A stretch of DNA of 25,783 bases from NCBI GenBank assembly GCA_001421095.1, contig LIIK01000035.1, positions 3,161 to 28,943 on the forward strand. The letters are read 5' to 3'. The notes beneath the pieces are model-generated. The model was not told where the DNA came from, did no database searches, and worked only from the letters and a program-made list of their open reading frames with translations. Below, one piece after another: positions 23,120 to 25,783 of this stretch. The translations under genes were made by a program, and so were the position numbers. Numbering within the stretch: position 1 is the stretch's first letter; each line of letters opens with the position of its first letter. This DNA comes from Candidatus [Bacteroides] periocalifornicus. GTDB taxonomy: Bacteria > Bacteroidota > Bacteroidia > Bacteroidales > CAJPTX01.

Positions 23120-24919
23120 CTACTCATTGGAGAACTGTACCAGCTGCTCGCGGTAGGCCGAGAATATCTTCGCCTTGGACACGAACCCGATATACCGCCC
23201 CCCCTCCACCACGGGCAGATTCCACGCGCCCGTCTCCTCAAATTTCCTCATCACCACGTTCATGGGCTCATCGGCCTGTATCACACCCGGGGGGCGCACC
23301 ATAAGGTCGCCTACCGTGAGGCTGTCATACTTCTCCGTTTCGAACATAATCTCGCGGATGTCATCGAGCAGCACTATCCCCTGCAGCGCCCCGGCATCGT
23401 CTACCACGGGGAAGATGTTCCGCCGCGAGTGCGCCACCACCCTCACTAGCTCCCTTAGCGTCTGCTGCGGGTGCACCACCGCGAGGTCAGTCTCTATCAC
23501 ATTCTTCACCTGCAGCATTGTGAGCACCGCCTGATCCTTGTGGTGGGTAATGAGCAGCCCCTGGGCAGCCAGCCGCATGGTGTAGATGCTGTGCCTATCA
23601 AAACTCGATACCGTAATGTAGGCTACCGTAGCCGTAAGCATAAGGGGTATCAGCAGCACATAGCCCTCCGTGAGCTCAGCTATGAGGAATATGCCCAGCA
23701 GGGGCGCATGCATCACCCCGGCCATTGCCCCAGCCATGCCCACCAGCACGAAATTCGATACCCCTACCCCCGCATCCATCGTCATATTCAGGAGGCGAGC
23801 CATGAAGAAGCCCGCCACCGCCCCCACGAATAGCGTCGGTGCAAAGGAGCCCCCCACCCCTCCGGCCCCCGTGGTAGCCGCCATGGCCACCACCTTCAGC
23901 AGGAAGAGCGCCCCGAGCGCCACCAGGAGCAGCCACGGATTCCCCGTTACAAACGCCAGCGGGCTATGGCTAAAAAGCTGATCGACCTTCCCCTCAAATA
24001 GCTGCTGCACACTACTGTAGCCCTCGCCGTATAGCGGGGGGTAGAGGTAGATTAAACCGCCCAATAGAAGCACCCCCGCCAGCACACGTCGGTAGGTGTT
24101 GGACATCCGGCCAAACCAACCGCCTAGGGCTATCGCCGTCCGCGTGAAGTACACTGACACCAAGCCCGTAAACACCCCCAAGATCAGATAGTATGGAGTT
24201 TTCGAGAGGTCAAACGGAACATTGTACACAAAATGGAATAGCGAGCCCCCACCCATAAGCAGGCTCGTGGTTATAGTGGCCGTTACAGAGCTCACCAAGA
24301 GGGGTACTAGAGAACTCATCGTAAGGTCCAGCATCAGCACCTCCAGCGTGAAGACCAACCCGGCCAACGGCGCCTTGAATATGGCCGCTATCCCTGCCGA
24401 GGCCCCACACCCCACCATCAGGATTACCGACTTGGAATCCATCCGGAAAAAACGCCCAAGGTTAGACCCTATGGCAGCCCCCGTCATCACAATTGGCGCC
24501 TCAGCCCCCACCGACCCCCCGAAGCCGATGGTGATACTGCTGGCCACTATGGAACTCCAGGTGTTGTGAAGCTGGATTCTCCCCCGGTTCTGCGAGATGG
24601 CCAGCAGCACATTAGACACCCCGTGGGCTATATTCTCGCCCACCGCGTAGCGTACAAAGAGCAGCGTAAGCACAATGCCAATGGCCGGGAGCACCAGCAG
24701 CACAAGGCTATCGCGACCGTGCGATATGAGATCGTTCACCATCCCCGCCGTCCAGTGCGCTAGAAACTTAAGCAGCATGGCGGCCAGCGCGCACACCACG
24801 CCCACCACTAGGCTCACGAATATCACATGCCGCCGCGTCCCCAGCCCTAGAAAGCTGAGGAACACCCGATGCACCCTACGGTTAAGCCAGCGCACCACCC
24901 GCGCACCCGAAAGCGCCAT
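23120..24919 (-). CDS. ClC-family chloride channel/antiporter with C-terminal CBS pair
   Basis: A 599-residue membrane protein: about 430 residues of ClC transport domain followed by two CBS domains (about 470-525 and 530-590). Conserved pore elements are visible: GFGGSVGAEAPIV with the gating glutamate at Glu140, GCGASAGIAAIFKAPLAG, and GAGGVGGSFAPTLFVGAVAG (the GxFxP motif). The first ion-binding motif reads AHGVSNV, where many family members have GHGVPEV, so the pore chemistry may differ and transport activity should not be assumed identical. Both the strict antiporter and the channel reading remain open. It lies 10 bp after pepE. Confidence 0.92.
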   Translation of the reverse strand: MALSGARVVRWLNRRVHRVFLSFLGLGTRRHVIFVSLVVGVVCALAAMLLKFLAHWTAGMVNDLISHGRDSLVLLVLPAIGIVLTLLFVRYAVGENIAHGVSNVLLAISQNRGRIQLHNTWSSIVASSITIGFGGSVGAEAPIVMTGAAIGSNLGRFFRMDSKSVILMVGCGASAGIAAIFKAPLAGLVFTLEVLMLDLTMSSLVPLLVSSVTATITTSLLMGGGSLFHFVYNVPFDLSKTPYYLILGVFTGLVSVYFTRTAIALGGWFGRMSNTYRRVLAGVLLLGGLIYLYPPLYGEGYSSVQQLFEGKVDQLFSHSPLAFVTGNPWLLLVALGALFLLKVVAMAATTGAGGVGGSFAPTLFVGAVAGFFMARLLNMTMDAGVGVSNFVLVGMAGAMAGVMHAPLLGIFLIAELTEGYVLLIPLMLTATVAYITVSSFDRHSIYTMRLAAQGLLITHHKDQAVLTMLQVKNVIETDLAVVHPQQTLRELVRVVAHSRRNIFPVVDDAGALQGIVLLDDIREIMFETEKYDSLTVGDLMVRPPGVIQADEPMNVVMRKFEETGAWNLPVVEGGRYIGFVSKAKIFSAYREQLVQFSNE

Positions 24920-24929
24920 GCGTATACCC

Positions 24930-25637
24930 CTAGAAGAGGAATTTCAAATCATCACCAGGGTTCACCTCCCGCGGCGGTTCGCCCTGCCTGAATATTCGAG
25001 CCGCGCGCCCACCTATGAGCTGCAGGTCACTCCCCTCCTTGCGCAGCATTGTCCCCTCGCGGAGCCCTACCACCCACACGCTAGGGTTCTCCACCATGAA
25101 CTCGCGGATTCTATCCTCACGGGTTTCCCCCGCATGCCCCGCGGGGTTCGCATCCAGGTAGTGGGGGTTAATCTGGAAAGGCACCAGCCCAAAGGCCTCA
25201 AAACCGCTAGGCTCCACTATGGGCATATCGTTGGTGGTCTTTATGGTAGGGCAGGCCACATTCGAGCCCGCGCTCCACCCCACGTAGGGCATGCCAGCAG
25301 CCACCCGCGCACGCACCACCGGGAGCAGCCCGAACTCCTGCATCTTCCGCAGCAAGCACCAGGTGTTACCCCCGCCCACCACCAGGGCCTCAGCCGATTG
25401 CACCGCACCCTTAGGATCGGTGAACCGATGGAGCGACTCCACCCTGATCCCCAGCCCATCAAACCGTCGCTGCACCTTAGCCTCGTACTCGTCGTAGCTA
25501 AAGGTCACCGCAGCATACGGGATAAAGCGCACGGCCTTCACCCCGCGTAGGAATTTCCCAATCTCGCCCATGGGGTAGGCCAAGTACTCCTCGCCCGCAT
25601 TGGTAGAGTTGCTTATCAGCAGTAGTCTCGTGTCCAT
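24930..25637 (-). CDS. pepE: Dipeptidase E (peptidase S51)
   Basis: A 235-residue cytoplasmic peptidase that cleaves dipeptides with N-terminal aspartate. The catalytic serine is Ser122 in GWSAGSNVA. Asp137 and His159 (INPHYLD) lie at offsets matching the enterobacterial enzyme (each two residues later). VVGGGNTWCLL is the conserved glycine-rich strand. Length is normal. It appears to be the first gene of a pepE - ClC - floA unit, although I found no TAnnTTTG box in the 146 bp visible upstream. A GC-rich palindrome lies about 40 bp upstream of its start. Confidence 0.94.
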   Translation of the reverse strand: MDTRLLLISNSTNAGEEYLAYPMGEIGKFLRGVKAVRFIPYAAVTFSYDEYEAKVQRRFDGLGIRVESLHRFTDPKGAVQSAEALVVGGGNTWCLLRKMQEFGLLPVVRARVAAGMPYVGWSAGSNVACPTIKTTNDMPIVEPSGFEAFGLVPFQINPHYLDANPAGHAGETREDRIREFMVENPSVWVVGLREGTMLRKEGSDLQLIGGRAARIFRQGEPPREVNPGDDLKFLF

Positions 25638-25677
25638 AGCTGTAGGTTTTAATCACGCAATCCCCCCTTCAATAGCC

Positions 25678-25701
25678 GTAGCGACGCGGCGCGCCGCGTC
25701 G
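25678..25701 (-). repeat. GC-rich dispersed palindrome, copy 5 (inverted orientation)
   Basis: A perfect 20-bp palindrome (arms CGACGCGGCG and its complement) preceded by GTAG; on the minus strand it carries the same GCTAC flank as the other copies. Confidence 0.8.
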
Positions 25702-25731
25702 TGAAATAAATCCATAAAATCTTGATTCGAC

Positions 25732-25783
25732 AATCAATCCCCTGAAACCCCGACGGGAATCAATCCCTTGAAATCCCGACGCG
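25732..25783. repeat. Two tandem copies of a 26-bp repeat, cut by the window edge
   Basis: Units 25732-25757 and 25758-25783 share AATCAATCCC.TGAAA.CCCGACG.G with a few substitutions. There is no spacer. The array may continue outside the window. Confidence 0.65.

Noticed and set aside
24675..25550. Plus-strand 291-codon open frame
   Set aside because: It is antisense to the ClC and pepE genes, both of which have complete family motifs.

Overview
The window carries about twenty genes, all on the minus strand. It reads as a chromosomal segment of a Bacteroidota bacterium, most likely a Bacteroidales-type anaerobe. Three things point there: a complete moxR/DUF58/bat cluster; the gene order HU, 29-residue basic protein, ribonuclease G; and promoters of the Bacteroidota type (TAnnTTTG, in two cases with TTG exactly 19 nt upstream). 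Shine-Dalgarno motifs are weak almost everywhere. The coding DNA is moderately GC-rich. There is no rRNA, tRNA, intact insertion sequence, prophage or CRISPR array.

Layout in coordinate order (transcription runs right to left). 36-2171 is a lipoprotein-like S9 peptidase of the DPP5 type. 2172-3150 is a gene-free stretch packed with repeats and palindromes. 3151-5220 is a DsbD-type membrane electron carrier. 5293-6924 is RNase G, followed by 530 bp with no recognisable gene, then a 29-codon ribosome-associated protein gene (7455-7544) and an HU-family gene (7610-7909). A second gene-poor stretch (7910-8898) ends in the terminator of a single-RRM RNA-binding protein (8899-9183). 9420-10421 is a PseG-like protein and 10502-12223 is apolipoprotein N-acyltransferase. 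12457-21705 is the long moxR - DUF58 - BatD-like - batA - batB - batC - batD - batE cluster. It probably has one promoter upstream of moxR and a strong hairpin terminator after batE. 22079-25637 is pepE - ClC channel - floA, closely spaced and probably co-transcribed.

Many products serve the envelope: the Bat/MoxR complex (vWA and TPR proteins in or next to the inner membrane), DsbD (reducing power to the periplasm), Lnt (lipoprotein maturation), FloA (membrane microdomains) and a ClC channel. HU, the small basic protein, RNase G and the RRM protein serve nucleoid, ribosome and RNA metabolism.

I see no clearly new multi-gene system. The least-explained parts are the intergenic repeat and palindrome families (a GACGCGGC/GCCGCGTC palindrome in five copies, and a 73-bp tandem repeat whose hairpin arms differ by compensatory changes), a facing pair of promoter-like boxes beside a bidirectional terminator at 12328-12413, and the unusually strong Shine-Dalgarno sequence of the 29-residue gene.
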